From: Asanoa siamensis
GTDB lineage: Bacteria > Actinomycetota > Actinomycetes > Mycobacteriales > Micromonosporaceae
Direction: 5' to 3'
NCBI RefSeq assembly: GCF_016862555.1
Contig: NZ_BONE01000078.1
Coordinates: 1-36,393, forward strand
Length of the DNA stretch: 36,393 bases
The notes beneath the pieces were generated by a model. The model did not search any database and had not been told where the DNA came from. It worked only from the letters and a program-made list of their open reading frames with translations. Position 1 is the stretch's first letter. Every line of letters begins with the position of its first letter. Below, piece after piece: positions 23,121 to 35,711 of the stretch. Position numbers and translations under genes: made by a program.

Positions 23121-25751
23121 ATGCAAGGGCACGCGCTCGGGGTCGATCTGGGCACGTCGAACACGGTCGCCGTGCTGCGCTGGCCCGACGGGCGCACCCG
23201 CCCGTTGCTGTTCGACGGTCAACCGCTGCTCCCGTCCGGCGTGCTCCTCGACGAGGCCGGCCGGCTGCACGTCGGTCGCGACGCGCAACGGCTCGCGCAG
23301 GCTGATCCGGCCCGCTACGAGCCCAACCCGAAGCGGTACGTCGACGCGCCCGGTGTGCTGCTCGGCGACCGCGAGGTGGCCACCGTCGACCTGCTCGCCG
23401 CGGTCCTCGCCGCGGTCGCGCACGCGGCCGTCGAAGCGGTCGGCTACCTGCCGCCGGCGACCCTGACCTATCCCGCCGCGTGGGGCGCCCAGCGCCGCCA
23501 GGTGCTGACCGAGGCGCTGTCCCGGGCCGGCTGGCCGGCGGGCACCACGCTCGCGCCGGAGCCGGTCGCCGCCGCCCGCTACTTCGCCGAGGTGCTGCGC
23601 CGCCCGGTGCCGGTCGGCTCGGCCCTCGCGGTCTTCGACTTCGGCGGCGGCACGCTCGACATCGCGGTCGTCCGCAACGACGGCCCGGACCCGTCCGGCC
23701 ACGTCGGCTTCAGCGTGGTCGCGGCCGGCGGTGTCGCGGAACTCGGCGGCCTCGACCTGGACGCGGCGCTGGTCGACCACCTGGGCCGCGGGATCGCCAC
23801 GACGGACCCCGACGCCTGGCAACGGTTGCGGGCTCCGGCCAACGCCGCGCAGTGGCGCGACCGGCGGCGCTTCTGGGACGACGTACGCGGGGCCAAGGAG
23901 ATGCTCTCCCGGGTCGCCGTGGCGCCGGTCGCGGTGCCCGGCGTCGAGAAGGCGGTCCACCTCACCCGCGACGAGCTCGAACGGCTCGCGACGCCGCTGC
24001 TGCGGCGGGCCGTCGTGGAGACCGCAGGGGTGATCGCCGCCGCGAACCTGCGCCCCGACCAGCTCGCCGGGCTCTTCCTGGTCGGCGGCTCGTCCCGGGT
24101 GCCGCTGGTGGCCCGGATGCTGCACGCGGACCTCGGGGTCGCGCCGACCGTGCTCGAGCAGCCCGAGCTGCCGGTCGCGGAGGGGGCGCTGGCGGAGCAT
24201 CGGGTCGCGCACGTCCCGGCGCAGGCCGCGGCGCCGGCGCCTGTGCCGAGCCCGCAGCCCGTCTCGGCGGTGCCGGTTTCCGGGTCGCCGACCTCGCCGG
24301 CGCCCGGCTCGCCGATGCCGGCACCGACCTCGCCCGCCCCTACCTCGCCGGCCGCGCAGTGGGCGCCGCCGCCTGTTGCCGCGCCGCCGCGACGCGTACC
24401 CAAAAAGCTTTTGATCTCCGCGGCAGCCGCCGCCGTGGTCCTGGTCGTCGCCGTCGTCTCGGTGATCATGTTCTTGAACCGGAACGGGTACGACAAGGTC
24501 CCGTTCGCGGCGTTCAGCGACGTCGGCCAGCCACTGTCGATGGCCAACCGGTCCTACTACGTGTGGACGCACACGCTCGGTGACCGCGCCTACTACGCCT
24601 ATCTGACCGACCAGAAGAAGATGACCGTCGTCGCCGCCGACGCCACGACGGGCAAGCAGCTGTGGACCACGCAGGTCATCGATGCCTCCGACAACTGGCA
24701 GGGCATCCGCGCGGTGCCGGGCGCGATCCTGGCCTACGCCGACGCGATCGGCAGCGTCGAGGCGCGCCGGCTCTCGGTGCTGAGCCCCGACAACGGCGAG
24801 CGGCTCTGGTACGTCGACCTGTTCGGCGAGGACGAGACGTTCGTGATCGGCGAACGCCTGGTCGTCGTCGACCGCAAGAACAACAAGATCATCGGGTACG
24901 ACCTGGGCGACGGCACCGAGAAGTGGGCCCACGACTCGCCGAAGGACCAGTACGGCGGCACCACGACCGCGGTCTTCCGGGCGCAGACGAAGAAGGACCT
25001 GGACGGCCCGGCGGACTTCACGGGCGTGGCGCTCGACCCGGACCGCGACGACGACACCCGGCTGGTGCAGATCGGCGCGGACCGCTCCGTACGCGTGATC
25101 GACGCGACCTCGGGCAAGATCAATGCGCAACAGACAGAGGTGGCGGACCCGGGCGACCTGACCACGGTGTACGACGGCCAGCTGTTCACCACGCAGACGA
25201 GCGAGGCGGTCGAGCTGATCGCGGTGAGCCTGGACGCGCTGGACAAGCCGCGCATCGTCTACCGCGCGGACCAGGCGGCCCGGCGGGCGGTCTCGATCAG
25301 CCCGTGCGTCGGCGACCGGATCTGCCTGCTGGAACGCACGGGCGGCGACCTGAAGACCACGCAGCTGGTAGCCCTCCCGACCGGCGACGGCCGCCTGTGG
25401 CGCCAGCCGGCCCACGAGTACGACACGATCGTCCCGGTCGGTTCGCACGTCGTGGTCCAGAGCGACAAATCGGGCGAAGAACATGTTCTTGGTTTCGACG
25501 CGGAGGGCGAGAAGGTCCTCGACACGGCCGGCGTCGCGGCCCGCGTGAACGGTTCGAGCATCCTGCTCTTCGGCAAGCCCCCCAGCACGAGCCCGGGCGA
25601 CTACAACGTGGTGGGTTGGGCGCTGGGCGACCCACAGCCGGTGCAGTTGGGTGCGCTGACGGGGGTGCGCTCGGCCAGCTGCACATGGACCACGAAGGTC
25701 ATCGCCTGCGTCGGCGACGAGGACCTACGCCTGCGGCGCTTCGCGAAGTAG
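23121..25751 (+). CDS. Hsp70-ATPase / transmembrane / PQQ-like beta-propeller fusion protein
   Basis: An 876-residue fusion. Residues 1-360 are an Hsp70/actin-fold ATPase: phosphate-1 loop GVDLGTSNTVAV (7-18), phosphate-2 loop VFDFGGGTLDIAVV (171-184) and adenosine motif LFLVGGSSRVPLV (318-330). The usual Hsp70 peptide-binding domain is absent. Residues 361-425 are a Pro/Ala/Ser/Thr linker. One membrane segment (about 429-453) follows two lysines, predicting a cytoplasmic N-terminus. Residues 460-876 resemble PQQ-type propeller repeats (VVAADATTGKQLWTTQV, LSVLSPDNGERLWYVDLFG, IIGYDLGDGTEKWAHDS). ATG at 23121 follows AGAGGAG. It may couple an outside sensor or scaffold to inside ATPase activity; function unknown. 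Confidence 0.88.
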   Translation: MQGHALGVDLGTSNTVAVLRWPDGRTRPLLFDGQPLLPSGVLLDEAGRLHVGRDAQRLAQADPARYEPNPKRYVDAPGVLLGDREVATVDLLAAVLAAVAHAAVEAVGYLPPATLTYPAAWGAQRRQVLTEALSRAGWPAGTTLAPEPVAAARYFAEVLRRPVPVGSALAVFDFGGGTLDIAVVRNDGPDPSGHVGFSVVAAGGVAELGGLDLDAALVDHLGRGIATTDPDAWQRLRAPANAAQWRDRRRFWDDVRGAKEMLSRVAVAPVAVPGVEKAVHLTRDELERLATPLLRRAVVETAGVIAAANLRPDQLAGLFLVGGSSRVPLVARMLHADLGVAPTVLEQPELPVAEGALAEHRVAHVPAQAAAPAPVPSPQPVSAVPVSGSPTSPAPGSPMPAPTSPAPTSPAAQWAPPPVAAPPRRVPKKLLISAAAAAVVLVVAVVSVIMFLNRNGYDKVPFAAFSDVGQPLSMANRSYYVWTHTLGDRAYYAYLTDQKKMTVVAADATTGKQLWTTQVIDASDNWQGIRAVPGAILAYADAIGSVEARRLSVLSPDNGERLWYVDLFGEDETFVIGERLVVVDRKNNKIIGYDLGDGTEKWAHDSPKDQYGGTTTAVFRAQTKKDLDGPADFTGVALDPDRDDDTRLVQIGADRSVRVIDATSGKINAQQTEVADPGDLTTVYDGQLFTTQTSEAVELIAVSLDALDKPRIVYRADQAARRAVSISPCVGDRICLLERTGGDLKTTQLVALPTGDGRLWRQPAHEYDTIVPVGSHVVVQSDKSGEEHVLGFDAEGEKVLDTAGVAARVNGSSILLFGKPPSTSPGDYNVVGWALGDPQPVQLGALTGVRSASCTWTTKVIACVGDEDLRLRRFAK

Positions 25752-26246
25752 CCACTCGACGCCGCCATCGGACAAGGACGCCGCCGCCGACCTGCTGGAC
25801 GAGGCCGCCGCGCTTTGTCGGCCGACCGCCGAATGCACCGGCCAGCACCACCGCCACGGAGCGCGGCTTGGTCCGGGACGCCTCTGCCCGACGCCGGCAC
25901 CAGGATTCGGCACCGAATCACCTGCCTACTCCCATCTCGGCCACGCGAGGCCGTCGTGGGGCCGGACCGCCCGAAGACCCAGCGCCGACCAATCTGATGG
26001 CCGGCGAAAGAGCAGTCCTTGCGCTGCTAAGCCCGGACGGGAGACGGCCGCACGGCCGACCGACTTCGCTCAGGTGGACGGCTCCGTCGAGCGGCCCACC
26101 ACCGCACCACCCCGAACCCCCGGGCGGGCGCCGCGACGAACCGCGACGCCGAGGCGTCGGGGTCCTGGCGACAGCTGGGCCGGCCGAAACCCCCATCCGC
26201 GTGTCGTCGCCGTGTCGGTGGGGTGCGGTTTCCAGCTTGAGACGCG
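25752..26246. other. Non-coding interval of about 500 bp
   Basis: No gene is supported. The first 150 bp read in one frame as PSDKDAAADLLDEAAALCRP, which looks protein-like but has no start, and codon bias fades soon after; a decayed gene end is possible. A short palindrome CGACGCCGAGGCGTCG is at 26144-26159. The rest shows no repeats, RNA gene or promoter I can defend. Confidence 0.5.
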
Positions 26247-26278
26247 AAACGGCGGGCCGGTCAGCCGGCCCGCCGTTT
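26247..26278 (-). terminator. Perfect hairpin terminator of the MsiK-like gene
   Basis: AAACGGCGGGCCGG (26247-26260) and its exact inverse (26265-26278) form a 14-bp stem with a TCAG loop. It begins 17 bp beyond the leftward ABC ATPase stop and ends in a short T-run in that direction, a classical intrinsic terminator. Confidence 0.9.
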
Positions 26279-26294
26279 CTGATGTTGCTTTACG

Positions 26295-27386
<1,092 letters not shown>

Positions 27387-27487
27387 GAGGGGACACCGCT
27401 TCCTTTCACCGGCAGGAACGTGCCGGACGATCCGAGTGAAAAGAGCTGCCGGCACGTCACCGCGCCGACACCAGTGCTCGTCACCGT

Positions 27488-27495
27488 AAACGTTT
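27488..27495 (-). promoter_or_regulatory. LacI-family operator-like palindrome upstream of msiK
   Basis: GTAAACGTTTCT contains the perfect 8-bp palindrome AAACGTTT with central CG, the core seen in many LacI/GalR-family operators. It is 102 bp upstream of the msiK ATG. It suggests sugar-responsive control, though a single 8-bp core can occur by chance. Confidence 0.45.
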
Positions 27496-27570
27496 CTCGC
27501 ATTCGTGCCAAGTGATGATGTGACTACTGCCCCATTTGCCCTGGCAAGCGCTCGACGCCCCGTGGCTCGC

Positions 27571-27576
27571 TATGCT
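27571..27576 (+). promoter_or_regulatory. -10 element of the tRNA-Thr gene
   Basis: TATGCT lies 16 bp upstream of the tRNA 5' end, placing initiation around 27583, a normal distance for a tRNA precursor. No clear -35 was found. Confidence 0.5.
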
Positions 27577-27592
27577 GTGGTAGCTGCCAGCT

Positions 27593-27666
27593 GCCCCTGT
27601 AGCTCAGATGGCCAGAGCACTCGCCTTGTAAGCGAGATGTCGCCGGTTCGATCCCGGCCGGGGGCT
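27593..27666 (+). tRNA. tRNA-Thr (anticodon UGU)
   Basis: A full cloverleaf can be drawn: acceptor GCCCCTG with CGGGGGC (one T-G pair), D-arm GCTC-GAGC, anticodon stem CTCGC-GCGAG with loop CTTGTAA (anticodon TGT at the centre), a five-base variable loop, and T-arm GCCGG TTCGATC CCGGC. The discriminator is T and CCA is not encoded. It reads ACA and, by wobble, other threonine ACN codons. Confidence 0.95.
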
Positions 27667-27671
27667 CAACC

Positions 27672-27689
27672 GCCCGAAGCAAATCGGGC
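27672..27689. terminator. Bidirectional hairpin between tRNA-Thr and fumC
   Basis: GCCCGA and TCGGGC pair perfectly around AGCAAA. It lies 5 bp after the tRNA and directly abuts the fumC stop, so it can end both convergent transcripts. Confidence 0.6.
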
Positions 27690-29093
27690 CTACGGCCGGG
27701 TCATGCGCAGGACGTCGAGGAGTTCGTCCAGCTGTGCTTCGGTGATCTTGCCGCTGGAGACGTGGCCGCGGTCGATGACCACCGCGCGGATCGAGCGGCC
27801 GCTGGCCAGTGCTTCCTTGGCGATCGAGGCCGCCTCGTCGTACCCCAGGTGGCGGTTGAGCGGGGTGACGATCGACGGCGAACCCTCCGCGTACGCCAGG
27901 GCGACCTCCTCGTTCGCCGCCAGCCCGACCGCGCAGCGGTCGGCCAGCATCCGGGCCGCCGCGGCCAGCAGCCGGATCGACTCGAGGATGTTGCGGGCCA
28001 TCACCGGCAGCATCACGTTGAGCTCGAAGTCGCCCTGCGTGCCCGCGAACGCGATGACCGCGTCGTTGCCGATCACCTGCGCCGACACCTGGCGGACCGA
28101 CTCGCAGACCACCGGGTTGACCTTGCCCGGCATGATCGACGAGCCGGGCTGCAGGTCCGGGATGCGCAGCTCGCCGAGGCCGGCCCGCGGCCCGGAGCCC
28201 ATCCAGCGGATGTCATTGGCGATCTTGTAAAGCCCGACCGCGACGGTACGGAGTTGACCCGAAGCCTCGACCAGGCCGTCCCGGGCACCCTGCGCCTCGA
28301 AGTGGTCGGGTGCCTCGGTCAGCGGCAGCCCCGTGTCGGACCGCAGCCGCTCGATCACCTTCGCCGCGAAGCCGGGCGGGGTGTTGACTCCGGTGCCGAC
28401 GGCGGTGCCACCCAGCGGCAGTTCGGCCAGCCGCGGTACGGCCGACTCGAGGCGGGCGATGCCGTTGCGGACCTGGGTGGCGTACCCGCCGAACTCCTGG
28501 CCCAGGGTCACCGGCGTCGCGTCCATCAGGTGGGTCCGGCCGGCCTTGACCACGGTGGCGAACTCGGTCGCCTTGGCGGCCAGCGCCGAGCCGAGGTGGT
28601 CCAGCGCGGGGATCAGCTCGTTGACGACGGCCTCGGTGGCCGCGAGGTGGATCGACGAGGGATAGACGTCGTTGCTCGACTGCGAGGCGTTGACGTGGTC
28701 GTTGGGATGCACGTCGCGACCCAGCTCCCGGGCGGCGAGGGTGGCGATCACCTCGTTGGCGTTCATGTTGGACGAGGTGCCCGACCCGGTCTGGAACACG
28801 TCGATCGGGAACTGGTCGTCGAACCCGCCACCGGCGACGTGCGCGGCGGCGACCTGGATCGCGGTGGCCAACTCGGCGTCGATCACCCCCAGCGAGCCGT
28901 TGACGGCGGCCGCGGCCCCCTTGATCTGCGCGAGCGCCCGGATGTTGCCCGGCTCGATGCCCCGCCCCGACACCGGAAAGTTCTCGACCGCCCGCTGCGT
29001 CTGGGCCCGCCACAACGCCTCGGCCGGCACCCGCACCTCACCCATGGTGTCCCGCTCGACGCGGAACCCGTTCTCCTCAACCGCAGTCACCAC
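27690..29093 (-). CDS. fumC: Fumarate hydratase, class II
   Basis: A 467-residue member of the fumarase/aspartase superfamily that interconverts fumarate and malate in the TCA cycle without iron. Family motifs are [10 protein letters not shown] (102-111), the catalytic histidine H188 in GRTHLMDA, and the signature loop [11 protein letters not shown] (317-327) with its catalytic serine. MPGKVNP fits fumarase rather than a distant relative. GTG at 29093 follows GGGGGAGG; a second GTG at 29090 is equally possible. It lies 45 bp after the class I fumarase gene in the same direction and is likely cotranscribed. Confidence 0.95.
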   Translation of the reverse strand: MVTAVEENGFRVERDTMGEVRVPAEALWRAQTQRAVENFPVSGRGIEPGNIRALAQIKGAAAAVNGSLGVIDAELATAIQVAAAHVAGGGFDDQFPIDVFQTGSGTSSNMNANEVIATLAARELGRDVHPNDHVNASQSSNDVYPSSIHLAATEAVVNELIPALDHLGSALAAKATEFATVVKAGRTHLMDATPVTLGQEFGGYATQVRNGIARLESAVPRLAELPLGGTAVGTGVNTPPGFAAKVIERLRSDTGLPLTEAPDHFEAQGARDGLVEASGQLRTVAVGLYKIANDIRWMGSGPRAGLGELRIPDLQPGSSIMPGKVNPVVCESVRQVSAQVIGNDAVIAFAGTQGDFELNVMLPVMARNILESIRLLAAAARMLADRCAVGLAANEEVALAYAEGSPSIVTPLNRHLGYDEAASIAKEALASGRSIRAVVIDRGHVSSGKITEAQLDELLDVLRMTRP

Positions 29094-29138
29094 CCCATCC
29101 TCCCCCGACCACGGGAAGCACGCAGAGTGATCCAGGCC

Positions 29139-30806
29139 CTAGGAGCGGCGGCCGACCGTGAGGACCGGCTTGGTGACCTCCGCGAAGAAGTCGTTGCCCT
29201 TGTCGTCCACCACGATGAAGGCCGGGAAGTCCTCCACCTCGATCTTCCAGATCGCTTCCATGCCCAGCTCCGCGTATTCCAGCACCTCGACGTGCTTGAT
29301 GCAGTCCTGTGCCAGCCGGGCCGCCGGGCCGCCGATCGAGCCCAGGTAGAAACCCCCGTGGTCCGCGCAGGAGCGGGTCACCTGGGCCGAGCGGTTGCCC
29401 TTCGCCAGCATCACCTGGGAGCCGCCCGCCGCCTGGAAGCGGGCCACGTACGAGTCCATCCGGCCCGCCGTCGTCGGGCCGAACGAACCCGACGCGTAGC
29501 CCTCCGGCGTCTTCGCCGGGCCCGCGTAGTAGACCGCGTGGTCGCGCATGTAGGAAGGCATGGGCTCGCCCGCGTCCAGCCGCTCCGCCAGCTTCGCGTG
29601 CGCGATGTCCCGGGCGACCACCAGCGGGCCGGTCAGCGACAGCCGGGTCTTCACCGGGTACTTCGACAGCTCCGCCCGGATCTCGTCCATCGGCCGGTTG
29701 AGGTCGATCCGCACGACCTCGCTCGTGTCGAGCTGGGCGTCGGTCACCTCCGGGAGGAACCGGGCCGGGTCGGTCTCCAGCCGCTCCAGCCAGACGCCCG
29801 ACGGCGTGATCTTGGCGACCGCCTGGCGGTCGGCCGAGCACGACACCGCGATGGCGACCGGGCAGGAGGCGCCGTGCCGGGGCAGCCGGACGACCCGCAC
29901 GTCGTGGCAGAAGTAGCGGCCCCCGAACTGCGCGCCGATGCCGAACTGCCGGGTCAGCTCCAGCACCTCGGCCTCCAACGACAGGTCGCGGAAGCCGTGC
30001 GCCGACAACGAACCCGCGGTCGGCAACCCGTCGAGATATTTCGCCGATGCCAGCTTCGCCGTCTTCAGCGCGTGCTCCGCGGAGGTGCCGCCGATGACGA
30101 CGGCCAGGTGGTAGGGCGGGCAGGCCGACGTGCCGATCAGCCGCAGCTTCTCCTCGAGGAACTGCATCATCCGCGTCGGGTTCAGCAGCGCCTTGGTCTC
30201 CTGGTAGAGGAACGACTTGTTGGCCGACCCGCCGCCCTTGGCCATGAAGAGGAACTTGTAGGCGTCCGGGGCACCGCCCGGGTCCTCCGCGTACAGCTCG
30301 ATCTGGGCCGGCAGGTTGGTGCCGGTGTTGCGCTCTTCCCACATCGTGATCGGCGCGAGCTGCGAATAGCGGAGATTCAGCCGGGTGTACGCCTGGAAGA
30401 CGCCCCGGGCGATCGCCGCCTCGTCGGTGCCGTCCGTCAGGACGTGCCGGCCCCGCTTGCCCATCACGATCGCCGTGCCCGTGTCCTGGCACATCGGCAG
30501 CACGCCGCCCGCTGCGATGTTCGCGTTGCGCAGCAGGTCGAGCGCCACGAACCGGTCGTTCGGCGACGCCTGCGGGTCGTCGATGATGGACCGCAGCTGG
30601 GTGAGGTGCGCCGGGCGCAGGTAGTGCGCGATGTCGTGCATCGCTTCCGCGGTGAGCGCGGTGAGCACCGCCGGGTCGACGGTGAGGAACTGCCGGCCGC
30701 CCGGTCCCTTGACGACGTCGACGCCCTCGTCGGTGATCAACCGGTATTCAGTCAGATCGTCGCCCGTGGGCAACAGCGGCGAGTAGCGGAAGGCGTCGGC
30801 GCTCAT
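29139..30806 (-). CDS. fumA: Fumarate hydratase, class I (iron-sulfur)
   Basis: A 555-residue [4Fe-4S] fumarase. The three cluster cysteines are C106 ([10 protein letters not shown]), C229 (TSACPPYH) and C323 (SCSADRQ), matching the C105/C224/C318 spacing of E. coli FumA. The N-terminal alpha and C-terminal beta domains are fused, as in that enzyme. It catalyses the same reaction as FumC but is oxygen- and iron-sensitive. ATG at 30806 starts 11 bp after the PQQ-propeller stop and lacks a good ribosome-binding site. A PQQ-fumA-fumC operon is likely. The symbol follows E. coli usage. Confidence 0.94.
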   Translation of the reverse strand: MSADAFRYSPLLPTGDDLTEYRLITDEGVDVVKGPGGRQFLTVDPAVLTALTAEAMHDIAHYLRPAHLTQLRSIIDDPQASPNDRFVALDLLRNANIAAGGVLPMCQDTGTAIVMGKRGRHVLTDGTDEAAIARGVFQAYTRLNLRYSQLAPITMWEERNTGTNLPAQIELYAEDPGGAPDAYKFLFMAKGGGSANKSFLYQETKALLNPTRMMQFLEEKLRLIGTSACPPYHLAVVIGGTSAEHALKTAKLASAKYLDGLPTAGSLSAHGFRDLSLEAEVLELTRQFGIGAQFGGRYFCHDVRVVRLPRHGASCPVAIAVSCSADRQAVAKITPSGVWLERLETDPARFLPEVTDAQLDTSEVVRIDLNRPMDEIRAELSKYPVKTRLSLTGPLVVARDIAHAKLAERLDAGEPMPSYMRDHAVYYAGPAKTPEGYASGSFGPTTAGRMDSYVARFQAAGGSQVMLAKGNRSAQVTRSCADHGGFYLGSIGGPAARLAQDCIKHVEVLEYAELGMEAIWKIEVEDFPAFIVVDDKGNDFFAEVTKPVLTVGRRS

Positions 30807-30817
30807 GAGGAGCCAGC

Positions 30818-32233
30818 CTAGCGGCCCTTGCAGACCTCCTGTTTGGGCCCGCCACACTCCGGCCAGTCGTCGCCCGGGTTGCCCGGATTGCCGCCTGTGG
30901 GCGCCGGGTTCGGCGCGGCGGCGCCGCCGAACGGCAGGTACGCCATGTCGCGTCCCTTGACGATGATCATGCCGGCCGGGCCGACCGCCAGCACGTCGGC
31001 GTCGGAGCGCACGTTGACGAGCTCCGCGCCGGTGCCGGGGTTGACCGCGATGATCTTGTCGGGTTTCTCGTCGACCACCACCAGGGCGGGCGGGGTCAGC
31101 GCCACGTGGCTCTTCGGCGCGGCCGCCCGCTGGAAGCGCTGGCGTCCACCCAGCTCGACGCTGCGGACGGCACCCCCGTCGGCGGTACGCGCGATCGCGT
31201 AGCGATCGTCCACCCCGAGCAGCCGCTCGCCCGGCGCGCCGGTGAACAGGGCCCGGCCGTCGTACGCGTCGATCACGAGCTCGCGGGCGTCCGCCGCGAC
31301 CCCGACGATCACGTTGCGCCCGCCGGCGGGATCGTCGCGCTGGGCGCAGCCGCCGTCCTTCGCCGTACGCAGGTTGATGCCGGCGTTGCGCCACACCTCC
31401 CCGCCCGTGGCGGCGTCGGTCGCGACCACCGAGAAGTAGCACGTCCCGTCGGCGGCGACCGCCTTGATCCGGAGCACCCGCCCGCCGACCACCACGACCC
31501 GCTCGTCGCGTTCCGGCGTGAGCTCGCGGACGACCTGGCCGGCGGCGGTGTCCACGATGAAGACCTGGTCGTCGATCGGCAGCCCGAGCATCGGCGGCAT
31601 CTGCTCGGGCCCGCCCGCGTTGGCGTCGATCCGCTTGGTGGTAATCGGCTGGGTGCCGAGGATGTCGGGGTTGTCGGCGAACAGCACGAAGCCGATGCCG
31701 GGGATCTGCACCGTCCACCGTGGGCTGCTGCCCAGCGGGTCCCAAGCCGACAGGATGCAGTCCTCGGGCCCGTGGCAGCGCACGTCGAGCATGCCGTTGC
31801 GGTAGGTCCAGACCGCCCGCGCCTCGGTGTCCTTGCGGCGCACCGAACCGGACGTCGGGTCGACGACCTCGTACCCCTTGACCAGCAGCTTGCCCGTCAC
31901 CACGACGGAGCCGGCGCCCTCACCGGCGACGGCGGCCCAGTCGGCCTTGTGCTCCCAGAGCTGGGCGCCGGAGGTCAGGCTGCGCGACTCGACGATCGTG
32001 CGGTGCTCGATGACCACCGCGCCGCCGGCGATGGTGGCGCTGCGGGGCGTGCCGCCGAGCTGTTGCTGCCAGAGCGGCGCCGGGGTGGTCATCGGGCTGG
32101 ACGTGTTGACCATGGCCCAGACCTTGTCGAGCAGCGGGGTGAGCACGCCGGTGAAGTAGCCCACGACAAGGAGGACCACCACGAACACGGCCCAGCACTT
32201 CACACAGGGGCCATTACCCCTAGCCACGGCCAC
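30818..32233 (-). CDS. Membrane-anchored PQQ-like beta-propeller protein
   Basis: A 471-residue protein with one N-terminal membrane segment ([21 protein letters not shown], about 13-33) and an extracytoplasmic propeller-like domain: [50 protein letters not shown] and [14 protein letters not shown] are PQQ-type blade motifs. Six cysteines in the outer part may form disulfides, and the tail is Pro/Gly/Asn-rich. It lacks the Hsp70 ATPase half of the fusion at 23121-25751 but shares its propeller style. GTG at 32233 is uncertain; nearby GTGs at 32227 and 32206 would give slightly shorter proteins. Placement 11 bp ahead of fumA suggests cotranscription without an evident functional link. Confidence 0.8.
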   Translation of the reverse strand: MAVARGNGPCVKCWAVFVVVLLVVGYFTGVLTPLLDKVWAMVNTSSPMTTPAPLWQQQLGGTPRSATIAGGAVVIEHRTIVESRSLTSGAQLWEHKADWAAVAGEGAGSVVVTGKLLVKGYEVVDPTSGSVRRKDTEARAVWTYRNGMLDVRCHGPEDCILSAWDPLGSSPRWTVQIPGIGFVLFADNPDILGTQPITTKRIDANAGGPEQMPPMLGLPIDDQVFIVDTAAGQVVRELTPERDERVVVVGGRVLRIKAVAADGTCYFSVVATDAATGGEVWRNAGINLRTAKDGGCAQRDDPAGGRNVIVGVAADARELVIDAYDGRALFTGAPGERLLGVDDRYAIARTADGGAVRSVELGGRQRFQRAAAPKSHVALTPPALVVVDEKPDKIIAVNPGTGAELVNVRSDADVLAVGPAGMIIVKGRDMAYLPFGGAAAPNPAPTGGNPGNPGDDWPECGGPKQEVCKGR

Positions 32234-32299
32234 ACCGTAGCGACGCGCCGGCAGAAGATCGGGGACGGCGATATACCCGTGTCGATCAGGTTTGTGAGA

Positions 32300-34118
<1,819 letters not shown>

Positions 34119-34128
34119 CACTGTCCGG

Positions 34129-34773
34129 GTGCACCCCGACCCCCAGCACAACCCCGGCGCGCGGGACCCGCGCCAGCCCGGGCCGCCGGCGACATTCCCC
34201 CCGCCGGCCGGCCCGGGCTATATCCCCCAGCAGCACGGGTACGGCGGCCCGCCGCCCGGGTTCTCCATGCCGACTGTCAGTCCAGGCATCGGAAGCAGCC
34301 CAGCTGGTTTCGGGGACCGCTTCTTGGCGTACCTGATCGACTCGTTGCTGCTCGGTCTGGTCTCGTTGATCCTGGCCTGCCCGATCATGATCTTCACGTT
34401 GATCCTCCCGGCGGCCCGCGCCAACGAGGTCGAGCGGTTCGACCCGGGCGTCATCGTGTCGTTCCTGGTGGGCTACGCCGCGATCTTCGTGCTGCAGTTC
34501 GGCCTCGCTTACCTCTACCTCGTGGAGTACCAGCTGCGAACCGGACAGACAGTCGGCAAGCGGACCATGTCGCTGCGCGTGCTGCCGGTCCGGCCCGACC
34601 GGCCGCTCGACCGCGCCATGCTGGTCCGCCGCTGGCTGGTGCAGTTCGTCGCCGGCGGCTTCGTGCCGTTCTTCGCCTGGGTCGACGGCTTGTGGCAACT
34701 CTGGGATCAGCCGCTTCAGCAGACCCTCCACGACAAGGCGGCCGAGACATTGGTCGCTAAGGTCGTCCAGTGA
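34129..34773 (+). CDS. RDD family membrane protein
   Basis: A 214-residue protein with a Pro/Gly/Gln-rich N-terminus of about 60 residues and an RDD domain: GFGDRFLAYLIDSLLLGLVS starts the first membrane segment, followed by a second (SFLVGYAAIFVLQFGLAYLY), the GQTVGKRTMSLRV motif and a third segment (FVAGGFVPFFAWVDGLW). RDD proteins are often linked to ion transport, but the role is unclear. GTG at 34129 lies 10 bp after the hpd stop. The stop overlaps the next RDD gene (GTGA). Cotranscription with hpd is likely. Confidence 0.82.
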   Translation: MHPDPQHNPGARDPRQPGPPATFPPPAGPGYIPQQHGYGGPPPGFSMPTVSPGIGSSPAGFGDRFLAYLIDSLLLGLVSLILACPIMIFTLILPAARANEVERFDPGVIVSFLVGYAAIFVLQFGLAYLYLVEYQLRTGQTVGKRTMSLRVLPVRPDRPLDRAMLVRRWLVQFVAGGFVPFFAWVDGLWQLWDQPLQQTLHDKAAETLVAKVVQ

Positions 34774-35711
34774 GTTCAGTGTCCCCGGGCTGGTACAAAG
34801 ACCCCGCCGAGCCGACCACCCAGCGCTACTGGGACGGTGACGGCTGGATCGGCGCGCCCCTTCCCGCCGACGCGACGCCCCCCGACGGCCCGCCCGAGGT
34901 GCCTCCGCCGCCGCCCCCGCCCACACAGCCGGGCCCCGCCGACCCGGCCGGTGCCCCGCCCGTCTCCCCCGGCGGTCCGGTGGCCGCGCCCGGTCCGGGC
35001 CACCCCGGCCAGCCGACGCCCAACGGGCATCCCGGCTACGGCCAACAGAGCTACGGCCAGCAGAGCTACGGGCAGCCGTACCCGCCGGTGCAGACCCTGC
35101 CGCCGCGGCCCGCCGCCCCGGCGATCCCGGCCGGGGTGCCGCTGGCCTCCCCCGGCCTGCGGCTGGTCGCCCGGCTGATCGACATCGTGGCCGTGCTGCT
35201 GCTCAACGCCGTGGTCAACGGCTGGTTCGTCTACCGGTACCTGCAGGAGATCCTGCCGTTCTACCGGGAGTTCAACTCGCGCTACGCCGACGGCGAGCCG
35301 GTCGGTGAGCTGATGCGGCTGGCGCCCAGCGCCGAGGCCAACCGGCTCCAACTCGTCATCCTGATCATCGCGTGCGCGCTCTGGTTCGCCTACGAGGTGC
35401 CGGCCGTCGCCAACACCGGCCAGACCCTGGGCAAGCGGATCGTCGGCCTGCGCGTCGTCCGCGTCGACGGCGAGGAGAAGCTGGGCTTCGGCCGGTCGCT
35501 GCGCCGGTGGAACATCCTCGGCCTGCCGATGTTGTTCTGGACCTGCTGCGTCGGCTTCGTCTGGCAGGTCGTCGACTGCTTCTGGCTGACCGTCGACCGC
35601 CCGCTGCACCAGGCCCTGCACGACAAGGCGGCGCGGACCGTCGTCGTGGTCGCCAACCCCCGCCCGCCGGCCGGCGCCAGCCCGCCGCAGACTCCTGGAG
35701 GCTCGTCATGA
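34770..35711 (+). CDS. DUF2510-RDD membrane protein
   Basis: A 313-residue protein. A DUF2510 motif ([19 protein letters not shown]) stands at the N-terminus, followed by a Pro/Gly/Gln-rich linker with [11 protein letters not shown] repeats (about 25-125), then an RDD domain with [20 protein letters not shown], a second segment [35 protein letters not shown] and a third segment IFLGLPM-like ([18 protein letters not shown]). It looks like a paralogue of its upstream neighbour with a DUF2510 head added. GTG at 34770 overlaps the upstream stop; its TGA overlaps the aminotransferase start (ATGA). Function unknown. Confidence 0.83.
   Translation: MSSVSPGWYKDPAEPTTQRYWDGDGWIGAPLPADATPPDGPPEVPPPPPPPTQPGPADPAGAPPVSPGGPVAAPGPGHPGQPTPNGHPGYGQQSYGQQSYGQPYPPVQTLPPRPAAPAIPAGVPLASPGLRLVARLIDIVAVLLLNAVVNGWFVYRYLQEILPFYREFNSRYADGEPVGELMRLAPSAEANRLQLVILIIACALWFAYEVPAVANTGQTLGKRIVGLRVVRVDGEEKLGFGRSLRRWNILGLPMLFWTCCVGFVWQVVDCFWLTVDRPLHQALHDKAARTVVVVANPRPPAGASPPQTPGGSS

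Noticed and set aside
22743-25484. A 913-residue open frame antisense to the phytase-like and Hsp70-fusion genes
   Set aside because: It is a shadow of high GC third positions; its translation is Arg/Val/Asp/Gly-rich without domains, and the opposite strand carries clear families.
27387-27487. Riboswitch or structured leader upstream of msiK
   Set aside because: Only a 6-bp hairpin (27409-27426) is seen, with no known riboswitch core.
27762-30821. A 1019-residue open frame antisense to both fumarases
   Set aside because: It crosses two confidently identified genes on the other strand and has no recognisable domain.
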